A stretch of DNA of 64,000 nt from JBQTIU01 sp052387815 (GTDB lineage: Bacteria; Pseudomonadota; Alphaproteobacteria; CACIAM-22H2). The stretch is taken from contig JBQTIU010000013.1 in assembly GCA_052387815.1 (NCBI GenBank), positions 1 to 64,000 of the forward strand, given 5' to 3'. Under the pieces are notes generated by a model that was not told the origin of the DNA, made no database searches, and worked only from the letters and a program-made list of their open reading frames with translations. This document shows positions 25,680 to 34,782 of this stretch, piece after piece. Position 1 is the first letter of the stretch, and each line of letters opens with the position of its first letter. Made by a program: the position numbers and the translations under genes.

Positions 25680-25927
25680 GTCGAGGACGAACAGCGGATG
25701 GGCATCGGCGGTCCTCCACGAACGCCAAGGGCGGGTCTCCCGCGCCAGCAAGGATATAGGCTTGCGGCCGCCGCAGCCACAGGGGTCCCATTGGCGCTTG
25801 TCAAACCCCCGGGCCACGGCCAGAATTTGGCTCGGTTGTCACCCCACTCGGAGCCCTCTCATGCCCATGGCGCGGTCGGGATTGCGGGTCGCGGCGAACG
25901 CGCGCGAGGCGGGCCGCGAGTCGGGGC

Positions 25928-26716
25928 ATGGCTAGCCGGGCCGTCGCCGCGGCCCGTTTCCTCGCCGCCGAGCACCGCGCGCGGCGGCGCTTCCGGCCGC
26001 TGCCCCGAGGCTTGCGACCGCAGGGAATCGCCGAGGCCTACGCGGCCCAGGACCGCCTGCACGCGCTCCTGATCCCCGAGCGCGGGGAGATCGCCGGCTA
26101 CAAGGTCGCGCTCACCTCGGCGGCGATACGGAAGATGTGCGGGCACGACCAGCCGTGCGCCGGCGCCATCTTCGCATCGACCGTCCGCGCCGCCCCGGCC
26201 GCGCTCGAGGCCGAGGATTACGTGCATCTCGGCATCGAATGCGAAATCGCGCTGCGCCTCGGCGCCGACCTCGAGGCCGATGGCGCACCCTATGACCGCG
26301 AGCGTGTGGCAGGGTCGGTCGAGGCCGCGATGGCGGCCTTCGAACTGGTCGAGGACCGCCAAGCGGACTATGCCGCCTTCGATCTCGTCTCGCTGATCGC
26401 CGATAATTGCTGGAACGCCGGCATCGTGCTCGGGCCCGCGCAGCGGGACTGGCGCCGGCTCGATCTCGCCGCGCTCCGCGGCCGGCTTTCGATCAACGGT
26501 CGGCCGGCCGGCGAGGGCCACGGCGGCGACGCGATGGGCCACCCCTTGGCCGTGCTGGCTTGGCTTGCCAACGATCTCGGCGCGCGCGCCAAGCCGCTGC
26601 GCGCCGGCATGGTGGTGATGACCGGCAGCCTGATCGCCACCCAGTTCCTGCGGGCAGGCGACGAGGCGCGCTTTTCGCTCGACGGCCTCGGCGAAGCGAG
26701 CCTTGGAGTGGCGTGA
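25928..26716 (+). CDS. 2-keto-4-pentenoate hydratase-like protein (FAH superfamily)
   Basis: A 262-residue protein of the fumarylacetoacetate hydrolase/hydratase superfamily, MhpD branch. Features are GYKVALTSAAIRKMCGHDQP (about 57-76), the metal-binding acidic cluster HLGIECEIALRLG (about 100) and ELVEDRQADY (about 140). The motif MTGSLIATQFL lies near the C terminus. Enzymes of this branch hydrate 2-hydroxypenta-2,4-dienoate in aromatic meta-cleavage routes. No other meta-pathway gene is near, so the substrate is open. Confidence 0.8.
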   Translation: MASRAVAAARFLAAEHRARRRFRPLPRGLRPQGIAEAYAAQDRLHALLIPERGEIAGYKVALTSAAIRKMCGHDQPCAGAIFASTVRAAPAALEAEDYVHLGIECEIALRLGADLEADGAPYDRERVAGSVEAAMAAFELVEDRQADYAAFDLVSLIADNCWNAGIVLGPAQRDWRRLDLAALRGRLSINGRPAGEGHGGDAMGHPLAVLAWLANDLGARAKPLRAGMVVMTGSLIATQFLRAGDEARFSLDGLGEASLGVA

Positions 26717-26807
26717 ACGGGCACGGGCAAGACCGGCTTGTAATTCGCGGCCGTTGCGGGCACCCTAGGATGGCCGGGCACAAGCGCCCGGGACCAGGGA
26801 GGACCCT

Positions 26808-27854
26808 ATGACCAAGTACGCGATTCGGCGCCTGTTGGGGCTTACCGTCGCGCTCGCCGCCGGCGGCCTCATGATGCTGGCTGCGGGCGAGGCGTTGGCG
26901 CAGAAAACCAGGATTACCGTCTACACCGCGCTCGAGAACGACCAGCTGGCCGGCTACAAGCAGGCCTTCGAGGCCGACAACCCGACGGTCGAGATCTCCT
27001 GGGTGCGCGATTCGACCGGCGTCATCACCTCGCGCATCTTGGCCGAGAAGGCCAATCCGCGGGCCGACATCATCTGGGGCCTGGCGGCCTCCAGCCTGAT
27101 CCTGTTCGACCGGCAGAACATGCTGCATCCCTACACGCCCAAGGGGGCCGAGGCGCTCGATGCCAGATTCCGCAGCGACAAGTCGCCGATGGCCTGGGCC
27201 GGCATGGACGCCTTCCTGTCGGTGGTCTGCTTCAACACCGTCGAGGGGGCCAAGCGCAACCTGACGCGGCCGGCGTCGTGGCAGGACCTGGCCAACCCCG
27301 CCTACAAGGGCCAGATCGTGATGCCCAACCCGGCCTCCTCGGGCACCGGCTATCTGACGATCTCCGCCTGGCTGCAGCTCATGGGCGAGGAGAAGGGCTG
27401 GGCGTTCATGGACAAGGTGCACGACAACATCGCCGTCTACACCCATTCCGGCTCGGCGCCCTGCGTCCAGTCCGGCAAGGGCGAGTACGTGATCGGCATC
27501 GCCTTCGACATGCGCGCCGCGCGCGAGAAGACGCAAGGGGCGCCGATCGACATCGTGCTGCCGAAGGAGGGCGCCGGCTGGGAAATGGAGGCGACCGCGA
27601 TCGTCGCCGGCACCAAGAACCTGGCGGCCGCGCAGGCCTTGGCCGACTGGTCGGTGAGCCGCAAGGCGATGGAGATGTACGGCAAGTGGTACGCCATCGT
27701 CGCCATGCCCGGGGTGCCTATCGATGCGCCGAACTATCCGCCCAATGCCGCGCAATCGATGGTCAAGAACGACTTCGGCTACATGGCCGAAAGCCGCGAC
27801 CGCATCCTGGCGGAATGGACCAAGCGCTACGACAAGAAGTCGGCGCCGAAGTGA
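26808..27854 (+). CDS. ABC transporter binding protein, 2-aminoethylphosphonate/iron type
   Basis: A 348-residue periplasmic binding protein with a signal peptide (1-32, ending GEALAQ). The mature fold is the iron/AEP class, with ITVYTALENDQL, GLAASSLILFD and GTGYLTISAWLQLMGEEKGW. The nearest recognisable role is a putative 2-aminoethylphosphonate importer (PhnS-like), though ferric-ion binding proteins share the fold. It has a GGGAGGA ribosome site. The permease gene follows after 51 bases that contain a strong hairpin. Confidence 0.85.
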   Translation: MTKYAIRRLLGLTVALAAGGLMMLAAGEALAQKTRITVYTALENDQLAGYKQAFEADNPTVEISWVRDSTGVITSRILAEKANPRADIIWGLAASSLILFDRQNMLHPYTPKGAEALDARFRSDKSPMAWAGMDAFLSVVCFNTVEGAKRNLTRPASWQDLANPAYKGQIVMPNPASSGTGYLTISAWLQLMGEEKGWAFMDKVHDNIAVYTHSGSAPCVQSGKGEYVIGIAFDMRAAREKTQGAPIDIVLPKEGAGWEMEATAIVAGTKNLAAAQALADWSVSRKAMEMYGKWYAIVAMPGVPIDAPNYPPNAAQSMVKNDFGYMAESRDRILAEWTKRYDKKSAPK

Positions 27855-27863
27855 GTTGAGGGG

Positions 27864-27896
27864 CCGGCTCCCGCCCGCTGGCGGCGGGAGCCGGCG
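27864..27896 (+). other. Intercistronic hairpin between binding protein and permease
   Basis: A perfect 13-bp stem (27864-27876 with 27884-27896) around a 7-base loop. There is no T-run, so it is not a normal terminator. In binding-protein operons such stems protect the 5' message and keep the binding protein in excess over the permease; that role is inferred. Confidence 0.6.
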
Positions 27897-27905
27897 GGGC
27901 ATTCA

Positions 27906-29624
27906 TTGAGCGCCGCGCCCGCTCTGCGCATCGCCCAGGCGGCCGCCTGGCCGGCGGTCGTGCGGCCCAGGCTCGGCCGCGACGACTGGATCATGCGGGC
28001 CGCCCTGTCGGTGCTCGCGGCGTGGCTGCTCTTGACCGTGGTCCTGCCGCTGTGGGCGCTGTTGTCCAAGAGCTTCCAGAACAGCGACGGCGCCTTCGTC
28101 GGGCTGGCCAACTTCGCGCGCTACGTCGCCACGCCGAGCCTGTTCGACTCGGTGGGGAACAGCGTATTCGTCGCCCTGGTGGCGACGTTCGTGACGCTGC
28201 CGCTCGCCTTCGTCTATGCCTATGGCTTGACCAGGACCTGCATGAAGGGCCGCACCCTGTTCCAGGCGCTGGCCCTGATCCCGATTCTGGCGCCCTCATT
28301 GCTGCCGGCGATCTCGCTCATCTACCTGTTCGGCAACCAGGGGCTGCTCAGGGGCTGGCTGTTCGGCCAGCCGGTCTACGGACCGGTCGGCATCATCCTG
28401 GCCGAGGTGTTCTACTGCTTTCCCCATGCCCTCATGATCCTGATCACGGCGCTGTCGACCGCCGATGCCCGTCTCTACGAGGCGGCCGACGCGCTCGGCG
28501 CCTCCAAGCGGCGCATCTTTTTCACCGTCACGCTGCCTGGCGCCAAGTACGGCGTGGTCAGCGCCGGCTTCGTGGTGTTCACACTCGTGATCACCGATTT
28601 CGGCATCCCCAAGGTCATCGGCGGCCGCTTCAACGTGCTGGCGACCGACGTCTACAAGCAAGTCGTCGGCCAGCAGAATTTCGAGATGGGGGCGGTGGTG
28701 GGCCTGGTGCTCCTGCTCCCGGCGGTGCTCGCCTTCGCGGCCGACCGCATCGTGCAGCGCCGCCAGGTGGCGCAGCTCACGGTGCGCGCCGTGCCCCTGG
28801 TCCCCAAGCCGACCCCGCTTCGCGACTGGGCGATGTTCGGCTTCTGCGCGCTCGTCGCCGGCGCCATCTTGGCCATCCTCGGCGTCGCCTTCTGGGCCTC
28901 GCTCATCACCCGCTGGCCGTACAACCTGGCGCTCACCCTCAACAACTACAATTTCGGCAACACGATTTCGGCCGGCTGGGAGGCGTACACGAATTCGCTG
29001 GCCATGGCTGGCGCGACCGCTGCGCTCGGCGTGGCGGTGGTGTTCGCCGGCGCCTATCTCGTGGAGAAGAGCCGGGGCTTCGCCGTCGTCCGTCTGGGCG
29101 TCCAGTTCATGGCGCTGTTGCCGCTCGCCGTGCCGGGCCTGGTGCTGGGCCTCGGCTACATCTTCTTCTTCAACCACCCGGCCAATCCGCTCAACGTGCT
29201 CTACGCCACGCTCGCCATCCTGGTCATCAACTCGATCGCGCATTTCTACACGGTGAGCCACCTGACCGCGGTTACCGCCTTGAAGCAGATCGATCCCGAG
29301 TTCGAGGCCGTCTCGGCCTCGCTCAAGGTGCCGTTCTACCGCACCGCGTTCCGGGTCAGCGTGCCGATCTGCCTGCCGGCCATCCTCGACATCGCGGTCT
29401 ATCTGTTCGTCAATGCCATGACCACCGTCTCGGCGGTGATCTTCCTTTATTCGAGCACGACCATGCTCGCCTCGATCGCGGTCGTGCACATGGACGAGGC
29501 CGGATTCACGGCCGCCGCCGCGGCGATGGCGATGATGATCGTCTATACCTCGGCGGCGGTGAAGCTCGCGCAAGTCGGGCTCGGCCGGGTCTTGGCGGGC
29601 ACGCAGGCCTGGCGCCGAAGGTAG
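27906..29624 (+). CDS. ABC transporter double permease, 2-aminoethylphosphonate/iron type
   Basis: A 572-residue membrane protein with two fused permease halves of about six helices each, as in FbpB/PhnV-type importers. The EAA loops are visible as YEAADALGASKRRIFFTVTLP (about 196-216; shown in part) and EFEAVSASLKVPFYRTAFRVSVP in the second half. The first codon is probably TTG at 27906, since an ATG at 27993 would cut into the first helix region. No ATPase gene follows. The nearest one, in the island operon at 36-37 kb, has its own permeases. Confidence 0.82.
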   Translation: MSAAPALRIAQAAAWPAVVRPRLGRDDWIMRAALSVLAAWLLLTVVLPLWALLSKSFQNSDGAFVGLANFARYVATPSLFDSVGNSVFVALVATFVTLPLAFVYAYGLTRTCMKGRTLFQALALIPILAPSLLPAISLIYLFGNQGLLRGWLFGQPVYGPVGIILAEVFYCFPHALMILITALSTADARLYEAADALGASKRRIFFTVTLPGAKYGVVSAGFVVFTLVITDFGIPKVIGGRFNVLATDVYKQVVGQQNFEMGAVVGLVLLLPAVLAFAADRIVQRRQVAQLTVRAVPLVPKPTPLRDWAMFGFCALVAGAILAILGVAFWASLITRWPYNLALTLNNYNFGNTISAGWEAYTNSLAMAGATAALGVAVVFAGAYLVEKSRGFAVVRLGVQFMALLPLAVPGLVLGLGYIFFFNHPANPLNVLYATLAILVINSIAHFYTVSHLTAVTALKQIDPEFEAVSASLKVPFYRTAFRVSVPICLPAILDIAVYLFVNAMTTVSAVIFLYSSTTMLASIAVVHMDEAGFTAAAAAMAMMIVYTSAAVKLAQVGLGRVLAGTQAWRRR

Positions 29625-29639
29625 GCCCCTCGCGGGCTG

Positions 29640-32054
29640 TCAGGCGAGGATACGCTTGCGCTCGGGGTCGAACGGAGCCCCTTGCGCGCGCGTCGCGGGA
29701 ACGGCTTTGCCGAAGGCTTCGATCTCGTAGTCGCGATGGCCGGCCTCGGTCGCCGGCACGTAGCCGAGCGCGATGCTCTTGGCGAGCGTGTAGCCGAAGC
29801 CGCCGCTGGTGGTCAGCCCTAGCACCTTGCCGTCCCTGAGGATCGCCTCGCCGCCATGGACCGCGGCCGGCGCCGCGAGCACGAAGCAGCACAGGCGCCG
29901 CCGCGGCCCCTCGGCCTTGATGCGCGCGAGCGCCGCGCGGCCGAGGAAATCCCCTTTGCCGAGGGCGACGCAGAATCCCAGCCCGGCCTCGAAGGGGTCG
30001 TAATCGGGCGTGATGTCGGACCCCCAGTACAGGTAACGCTTCTCCAAGCGCAAGCTGTCGATGGCGCGATAGCCGACATTGGCGATGCCGAATGGCCGGC
30101 CCGCCTGCCACAAGAGCTCGTAGACGTGGAGCGCGTATTCGGTCGGCATGTGCAGCTCCCACCCCAGCTCGCCGACATAGGTGAGGCGCAGGGCAAGCAC
30201 CGGCGCGTAGCCGATGCGCAGCTCGCGGGCGGCCAGGAAGGGAAAGCCCGCATTGGCGACGTCGCCGTCCGCGACGTTCTCGAGGACCTGGCGCGACAAG
30301 GGCCCGCACAGATTGATGACCGCGCGCGCCGAGGTGACGTCGGTCAGCACGACCGAGCCGTCGCGCGGCATGTGCGAGGACATCCAGTGCGAGTCGCGCA
30401 CCCCGAAGCCGCTGCCGGTGACCACGTAGAAGCGGTCCTCATGCGTGCGCGTGACGGTCAAGTCCGCCTCGATGCCACCGCGCTCGTTGCAAAGCTGGGT
30501 ATAGGTCACCGATCCCGGCGGCTTGTCGAGATCGTTGGCGGCCAAACCTTGGAGGAAGGCGAACGCGCCCGGACCCGCCACCTCGAATTTCGAGAACGAG
30601 CTCATATCGATGAGCGCCGCGCGCGCCCGCACCGCCTCGTGCTCGCGACCGACAGGCTCGAACCAATTCGGCCGGCCCTCGAAGGAGGGCTCGTCCTTCG
30701 CCGCCACGCCCGGCGGCGCGAACCAGTTGGGCCGCTCCCATCCGAAGCGGGACCCGAACACCGCCCCCTCTCGCGCCAGGGTCTGATAGAGCGGGCTCCG
30801 CCGCCCCCCGCGCCCCGAGCTCATTTCCTCGGCCGGCCAATGGATCGAGTAATAGCGGTGGTAGCTCTCGACGCAGCGCTCGCTCAAATAGCGCTGGCCC
30901 AGGTGATGATGGCCGAAGCGGCGGATATCGAAGGCCCACAGGTCGAGGTCGGGTTCGCCATGCACGACCCATTGCGCCAGGGCGCGACCCGCCCCGCCGG
31001 CCGCGGCGATACCGGAGGTGAAGCCGCAGGCAACGAAGAAGTTGTCCAGTTCCGGCGCCCGGCCCAGGATCGGCTCGCCGTCGGGCGAGATCGGGATCGG
31101 CCCGCAGATCAGGTCGCGGATGCCCACTTGATTGAGGATCGGCAGGCGCTGCGCCGCCGGAACGGCGATTTGCTCGAAGCGCTCGAAGTTGGAGGCCAGC
31201 AGTTCCTGGCCGAAATCGACCGGCACGCGGTCGGCGCCGAACGGGACCGTGTTTTTCTCCCAGCCGCCGACCGCAAAGCCGCCGACCTCGGGCTTCAAAT
31301 AGAAGTTGTTGTCGGGGTCGCGCAAGGTCGTGAGGTCGGCGGGCACGCCGGCGATCTTCTCGGTCACCATGTATTGATGCTCGACGGCGCCGGCGGGAAC
31401 CCGCACGCCGGCCATGGCGCCCACGTCGCGCGCCCAGATACCGGCGGCGTCGACCACGCTCTCGCAGCCGATGCGCCCGCCCGCGGTCAAGACGGCGCTC
31501 GCGCGTCGACCCTCGACCACGATGCCGGTGACCCGCACGCCTTCGCAAATCCTGACGCCCTGGGCGCGCGCCCCCTTGGCCAGCGCCTGGGCGAGGCTGG
31601 ACGGGTCGACATAGCCGTCGGTTGGAATGAAGGCCGCCCCGACGACGCCGTCGCTCGACATGAACGGGAATCGCCGCCGCGCCTCGGCGGCCGATAAGAG
31701 CTCGAGTCCGAACCCGAAGCCGCGGGCGGTGGTGGCCGCGCGCTTGATTTCGCTCCACCGCGCCGGCGAGGAGGCGAGGCGCAGGCTGCCCACCGGCTTC
31801 CAATCGATCTCCTGGCCGGTCTCGCGGGCGAGGCGGCCGTAAAGCTCGACGCTGTACTGCATGAGGCGCGTCAAGTTGCGCTTGGCTCGCAACTGGCCGA
31901 CCAGTCCCGCCGCATGCCAGGTCGAGCCGTGGGTGAGCCCGCTCTTTTCGAGGAGCACGACCTCGCGTTCGCCCTCGTGTGCCAAGTGGTAGGCGATGCT
32001 CAAGCCGATGACGCCGCCGCCGATGATGACGATTTTCGCCTGCTCCGGCGTCAC
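29640..32054 (-). CDS. Dimethylglycine/sarcosine dehydrogenase-like FAD enzyme with GcvT domain
   Basis: An 804-residue two-part flavoprotein. The N-terminal half holds the FAD site (IIGGGVIGLSIAYHLAHEG, about 10-28) and STWHAAGLVG, whose His is the covalent flavin link in DMGDH. The C-terminal half (about 430-800) is a GcvT-type folate domain with ALIDMSSFSKFEV and VGELGWELHMPTEYALHVYE. These enzymes demethylate dimethylglycine or sarcosine and pass formaldehyde equivalents to tetrahydrofolate. GTG at 32054 has a GGGGGA site. It lies 44 bases after a Rieske oxygenase gene, suggesting sequential N-demethylation. Confidence 0.87.
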   Translation of the reverse strand: MTPEQAKIVIIGGGVIGLSIAYHLAHEGEREVVLLEKSGLTHGSTWHAAGLVGQLRAKRNLTRLMQYSVELYGRLARETGQEIDWKPVGSLRLASSPARWSEIKRAATTARGFGFGLELLSAAEARRRFPFMSSDGVVGAAFIPTDGYVDPSSLAQALAKGARAQGVRICEGVRVTGIVVEGRRASAVLTAGGRIGCESVVDAAGIWARDVGAMAGVRVPAGAVEHQYMVTEKIAGVPADLTTLRDPDNNFYLKPEVGGFAVGGWEKNTVPFGADRVPVDFGQELLASNFERFEQIAVPAAQRLPILNQVGIRDLICGPIPISPDGEPILGRAPELDNFFVACGFTSGIAAAGGAGRALAQWVVHGEPDLDLWAFDIRRFGHHHLGQRYLSERCVESYHRYYSIHWPAEEMSSGRGGRRSPLYQTLAREGAVFGSRFGWERPNWFAPPGVAAKDEPSFEGRPNWFEPVGREHEAVRARAALIDMSSFSKFEVAGPGAFAFLQGLAANDLDKPPGSVTYTQLCNERGGIEADLTVTRTHEDRFYVVTGSGFGVRDSHWMSSHMPRDGSVVLTDVTSARAVINLCGPLSRQVLENVADGDVANAGFPFLAARELRIGYAPVLALRLTYVGELGWELHMPTEYALHVYELLWQAGRPFGIANVGYRAIDSLRLEKRYLYWGSDITPDYDPFEAGLGFCVALGKGDFLGRAALARIKAEGPRRRLCCFVLAAPAAVHGGEAILRDGKVLGLTTSGGFGYTLAKSIALGYVPATEAGHRDYEIEAFGKAVPATRAQGAPFDPERKRILA

Positions 32055-32098
32055 CCGTGTTCCCCCGCCGCGATAGAAGCTCGCCCGCGACTGCCGAC

Positions 32099-33346
32099 TT
32101 ACGTCGCCTTGTGCCCCGGGCCGTCGAGTTGGTTCAGGTACCAGGCGATGAAATGCGCGACGTTCCGCTCTTTCGAGCGCGAGAACGGGCCCGGGTGATA
32201 GCGCCGCGAATTGACGCCGGCCTGGTTGTTCTCGCACAGCGCCCAGTCCTGTTCCGAGGTCCGTTGCCAGAAGGGCAGCAGGCGGTCGAGCTCGTAATCC
32301 TTGCCCTCGACCGCGTCCTTGTCGACGAGCCAGTTGACCCGGACCGCGGTCTCACGCGGGCCCACCGGGGTCAGCCTGGTCGACACCGCGTGGTCGTCGC
32401 TGGCGTGCTGCCAGAAATTCGGGAACACGGTGATCCTGAGCGTGCCGGCGTCGCGCTCCTTGAGGTCGCCCATCAGGGGCGCGACTGGCTTGCCGTCGAG
32501 GCTCTGGGTCACGAACCCCTTCATCAGGGGCGTGCGGTGGGCGCGGTAGAAGGCGCCGGTCATGTCCGAGGACACGTCGCCCTCGTCGAGCCCGAGCGAG
32601 CGAAAGCGGGCATTGCACTCGGCGGTGCGCTTGGCGACCTCGGCCTGGCGGTTGGGATCGGTGCGCCAGACGTCGTAGGTGGCCCTCGTATACTCCTTGT
32701 GGGCCGTGGGGCAGTGGAAGCATTCGCGGTTGTTCTCGAAAATGATCTTCCAGTTGGCGGCGACGGAATAATCGATCGACGTCGCGATCTTGGCGCGCGC
32801 CAGCCCGTGCGGCTTGAGGCGGCGGGATATGGCCTCATGGGCGTTGTCGAAATCGGGAGGATCCTCGGCCAGGGAGAAGAACAGGAGCCCCGCGGCGTCC
32901 CGGATGTGGACGCGATGGAGCGACAGCGAGGAGGGGGCGACCCCGTACTCGGCCTCGGTCTTCTGGACCAGCCGCCCATCGAGGCCGTAGGTCCAGTGGT
33001 GGTAGGGACAGACGAGCCGGAGGCCGTGGCCCGCAGGGGTGGCGCAGACCCGCGAGCCGCGATGCCGGCAGGTGTTGTGGAAGGCGTTGATGCTGCCCTC
33101 GGCATCGCGCACGACGATGATCGAATCCCAGCCGATCTCGTGGGTGAACCAGTCGCCCGGATGGGGGATCGCGCACGAATGCCCGGCGAACAGCCACTGG
33201 CGGGCGAAAATCCGCTCGGTCTCGGCGGCGAAAATCGACGCGCTGGTGTAGAACTCGCGCGTGAGCGGCCCGTTCCGGTCGTGAGTCCCGATCAGGGTGG
33301 CGAGGCCGTCCGACGAACCGGTATGGGTTGCGGGCTGGTCGTTCAT
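32099..33346 (-). CDS. Rieske non-heme iron oxygenase, betaine/carnitine demethylase type
   Basis: A 415-residue oxygenase alpha subunit. The Rieske 2Fe-2S ligands lie in NTCRHRG and VCPYHHW (about 92-115). The mononuclear iron site is ENNRECFHCPTAH (about 200-212), with two His and a Glu in the position where ring hydroxylases use Asp. That Glu is typical of glycine-betaine, stachydrine and carnitine oxygenases. With the DMGDH-like gene behind it, it would take the first methyl from a quaternary amine. No ferredoxin reductase gene is nearby. Start 33346 (MNDQP) is favoured over a longer frame. Confidence 0.87.
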   Translation of the reverse strand: MNDQPATHTGSSDGLATLIGTHDRNGPLTREFYTSASIFAAETERIFARQWLFAGHSCAIPHPGDWFTHEIGWDSIIVVRDAEGSINAFHNTCRHRGSRVCATPAGHGLRLVCPYHHWTYGLDGRLVQKTEAEYGVAPSSLSLHRVHIRDAAGLLFFSLAEDPPDFDNAHEAISRRLKPHGLARAKIATSIDYSVAANWKIIFENNRECFHCPTAHKEYTRATYDVWRTDPNRQAEVAKRTAECNARFRSLGLDEGDVSSDMTGAFYRAHRTPLMKGFVTQSLDGKPVAPLMGDLKERDAGTLRITVFPNFWQHASDDHAVSTRLTPVGPRETAVRVNWLVDKDAVEGKDYELDRLLPFWQRTSEQDWALCENNQAGVNSRRYHPGPFSRSKERNVAHFIAWYLNQLDGPGHKAT

Positions 33347-33467
33347 GGTCGGGCCGCACCTCCGGGCGGGGAACGCGATCACGCGCGCGATCATAGGAAC
33401 GGCGCTTGCCCGAGGCAACCGCTATCGCGGTTCCCGGCCGCGGGCTCGGCCGCCGCCGGCCGCTCGC

Positions 33468-33496
33468 TTGAACCCGAGCGGCGCTTGCCGTATAAG
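33468..33496 (+). promoter_or_regulatory. Sigma-70 promoter of tRNA-Gly
   Basis: TTGAAC (33468-33473), a 17-base spacer and TATAAG (33491-33496) place the transcript start about 8 bases before the tRNA. This is a close match to the consensus in a very GC-rich background. Confidence 0.7.
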
Positions 33497-33510
33497 GGTC
33501 GCGGTCGGGC

Positions 33511-33584
33511 GCGGGTGTAGCTCAATGGCAGAGCAGAAGCTTCCCAAGCTTACGACGAGGGTTCGATTCCCTTCACCCGCTCCA
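33511..33584 (+). tRNA. tRNA-Gly (anticodon CCC)
   Basis: A 74-base tRNA with the acceptor stem GCGGGTG/CACCCGC, D arm GCTC-AATGGCA-GAGC, anticodon loop TTCCCAA (anticodon CCC), T arm GAGGG-TTCGATT-CCCTT and an encoded CCA end. It resembles bacterial glyU-type genes throughout. It has its own promoter. Its 3' part recurs in degenerate form at 45140-45190, as expected when an island has entered the tRNA gene and kept it whole. Confidence 0.97.
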
Positions 33585-33768
33585 AGCCTTTTCCCGGCGA
33601 TCGCCGGCGCCTGAGGACGGCGTCTTTGTGGCCTTGACTTGGGCTGGCCGCGGCGAAGGCCGCTGGCCACCGCGGCCGCCCGACCCGACTCGATTTGACG
33701 GCCGCCGGCGAAGGCGGGATAGTCGGGGGCCACCGGAGGAAGGTTGGCGCAAAGGAGGGGAGCATCCC

Positions 33769-34062
33769 ATGGCCAAATACATCGTTCTCGCGAACTATAC
33801 GGACCAAGGTATCCGCAACATCAAGGAGTCGCCGAAGCGCATGGATTCCGCAAAGGAGTTGGCGAAGACCTGCGGAGTCGAGATCAAGGATGTCAGTCTG
33901 ACCATCGGGTCTCACGACCTCGTCTTCGTCATGGAAGCCCCCGACGACCGGACGCTTACCCGGTTCGTGCTCACCCTGACGGCGCGGGGAAACGTGCGCA
34001 CCAATACCCTCAAGGCGTTTCCAGAACCGGAATACCGGGCCCTCATCAAGTCTCTGCCCTAG
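33769..34062 (+). CDS. GYD-domain protein
   Basis: A 97-residue cytosolic protein of the GYD family (YIVLANYTDQGIRNIKESPKR, partly shown), a small ferredoxin-like fold of unknown function often linked to stress. The start at 33769 has an AGGAGGGG site. A tandem paralogue follows 130 bases later, and a stem-loop (12-bp arms, 34070-34102) follows its stop. The 3' end of the gene and this stem-loop are duplicated 10 kb away at 44093-44206. Confidence 0.82.
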   Translation: MAKYIVLANYTDQGIRNIKESPKRMDSAKELAKTCGVEIKDVSLTIGSHDLVFVMEAPDDRTLTRFVLTLTARGNVRTNTLKAFPEPEYRALIKSLP

Positions 34063-34103
34063 ACCCGCGGAGGGGGCGCGGCCGTAAGGGGCCGTGCCCT
34101 CGC
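33990..34103 (+). repeat. Left copy of the 114-bp direct repeat
   Basis: These 114 bases hold the last 24 codons of the GYD gene, its TAG stop and the stem-loop behind it. They match 44093-44206 at 112 of 114 positions in the same orientation. The left copy is in its natural place, since the same stem-loop style follows the second GYD copy. Confidence 0.93.
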
Positions 34104-34189
34104 CGCCGGGGCTCGGTCCTCGAACACCTCGGTACACGGGAGAGTTGGACTCCACCGGACCCGGCGAACGCAAAGCAGGGGAGAAAGAC

Positions 34190-34480
34190 ATGCCCAGCTA
34201 CATCGTTCTCTCGAACTACACCGATCAAGGGATCCGCAACATCAAGGACTCGCCGAAGCGTCTCGGTGCCACAAGGAAGATGGCGAAGAAGGTCGGCGTC
34301 GAGCGGAAGGATTTCTATCTGACCTTGTGAGCCTACGATGTCGTCGCCGTCATGGAAGCGCGCGACGATCAGGCGCTCTCCAAATTCGTCCTCGCCCTTG
34401 CGTCGCTGGGAAATGTGCGCACCGTCACCCGCAAGGCGTTCCCTGAAACGGAATACCGGAGCATCGTCAAGGCCCTGCGC
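34190..34480 (+). pseudogene. Second GYD-domain gene broken by a nonsense codon
   Basis: A tandem paralogue of the GYD gene. Reading starts at 34190 (MPSYIVLSNYTDQGIRNIK), with AGGGGAGAAAG upstream, and stops at TGA 34328-34330 after 46 codons. The same frame continues with clear homology (YDVVAVMEARDDQALSKFVL and NVRTVTRKAFPETEYRSIVKAL) to about 34480. In the intact paralogue the stop position is a Gly codon, so a GGA-to-TGA change explains the break. The original stop codon is also missing. The product is likely dead. Confidence 0.78.
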
Positions 34481-34782
34481 GAACCTCCCGGAGAGAGGCG
34501 CGGCCGTAGTCGGCCGCGCCGGCGCTGCCGGGGCTCGGTCGTCGAACGCAGCGATGGTCTCAAGGAGCGGCGTGGGCCGCGCGGCGGTGCGGCAGAAGCC
34601 GAGGTGGCCGGGGCCAGGGCACAGAAACGCTTCCACGCCCCATTTCGCTGACGGCCGCAAGGCGCTTGGCGCCGCCGGCAGAAGGCGCGGCCCACGTCCT
34701 AAAACCGCTCGACCGGGAATATCTCCTGGCTCGGATCCGTCGAAGGTATTGGGACGCTCTCGAGTCGGTCGCTCCTCGGCGG
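34481..34782. other. Gene-poor stretch after the GYD pair
   Basis: The first 60 bases repeat, in degenerate form, the stem-loop and the phrase GGGGCTCGGTC found after the first GYD gene (34110-34125), so they belong to the duplicated unit. The rest shows no coding frame with homology, no tRNA and no clear promoter. It separates the GYD pair from the last gene of the island operon. Confidence 0.5.

Noticed and set aside
22965..26072. A 1,035-codon plus-strand open frame
   Set aside because: It runs antisense to the MacB-like, MacA-like and part of the hydratase genes, is full of Asp, Arg and His without domains, and is a product of high GC content.
34328..34330. TGA in the second GYD gene as a selenocysteine codon
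   Set aside because: The matching position in the intact copy is Gly, not Cys, no SECIS-like stem follows directly, and the gene has also lost its normal stop. A nonsense mutation is simpler.
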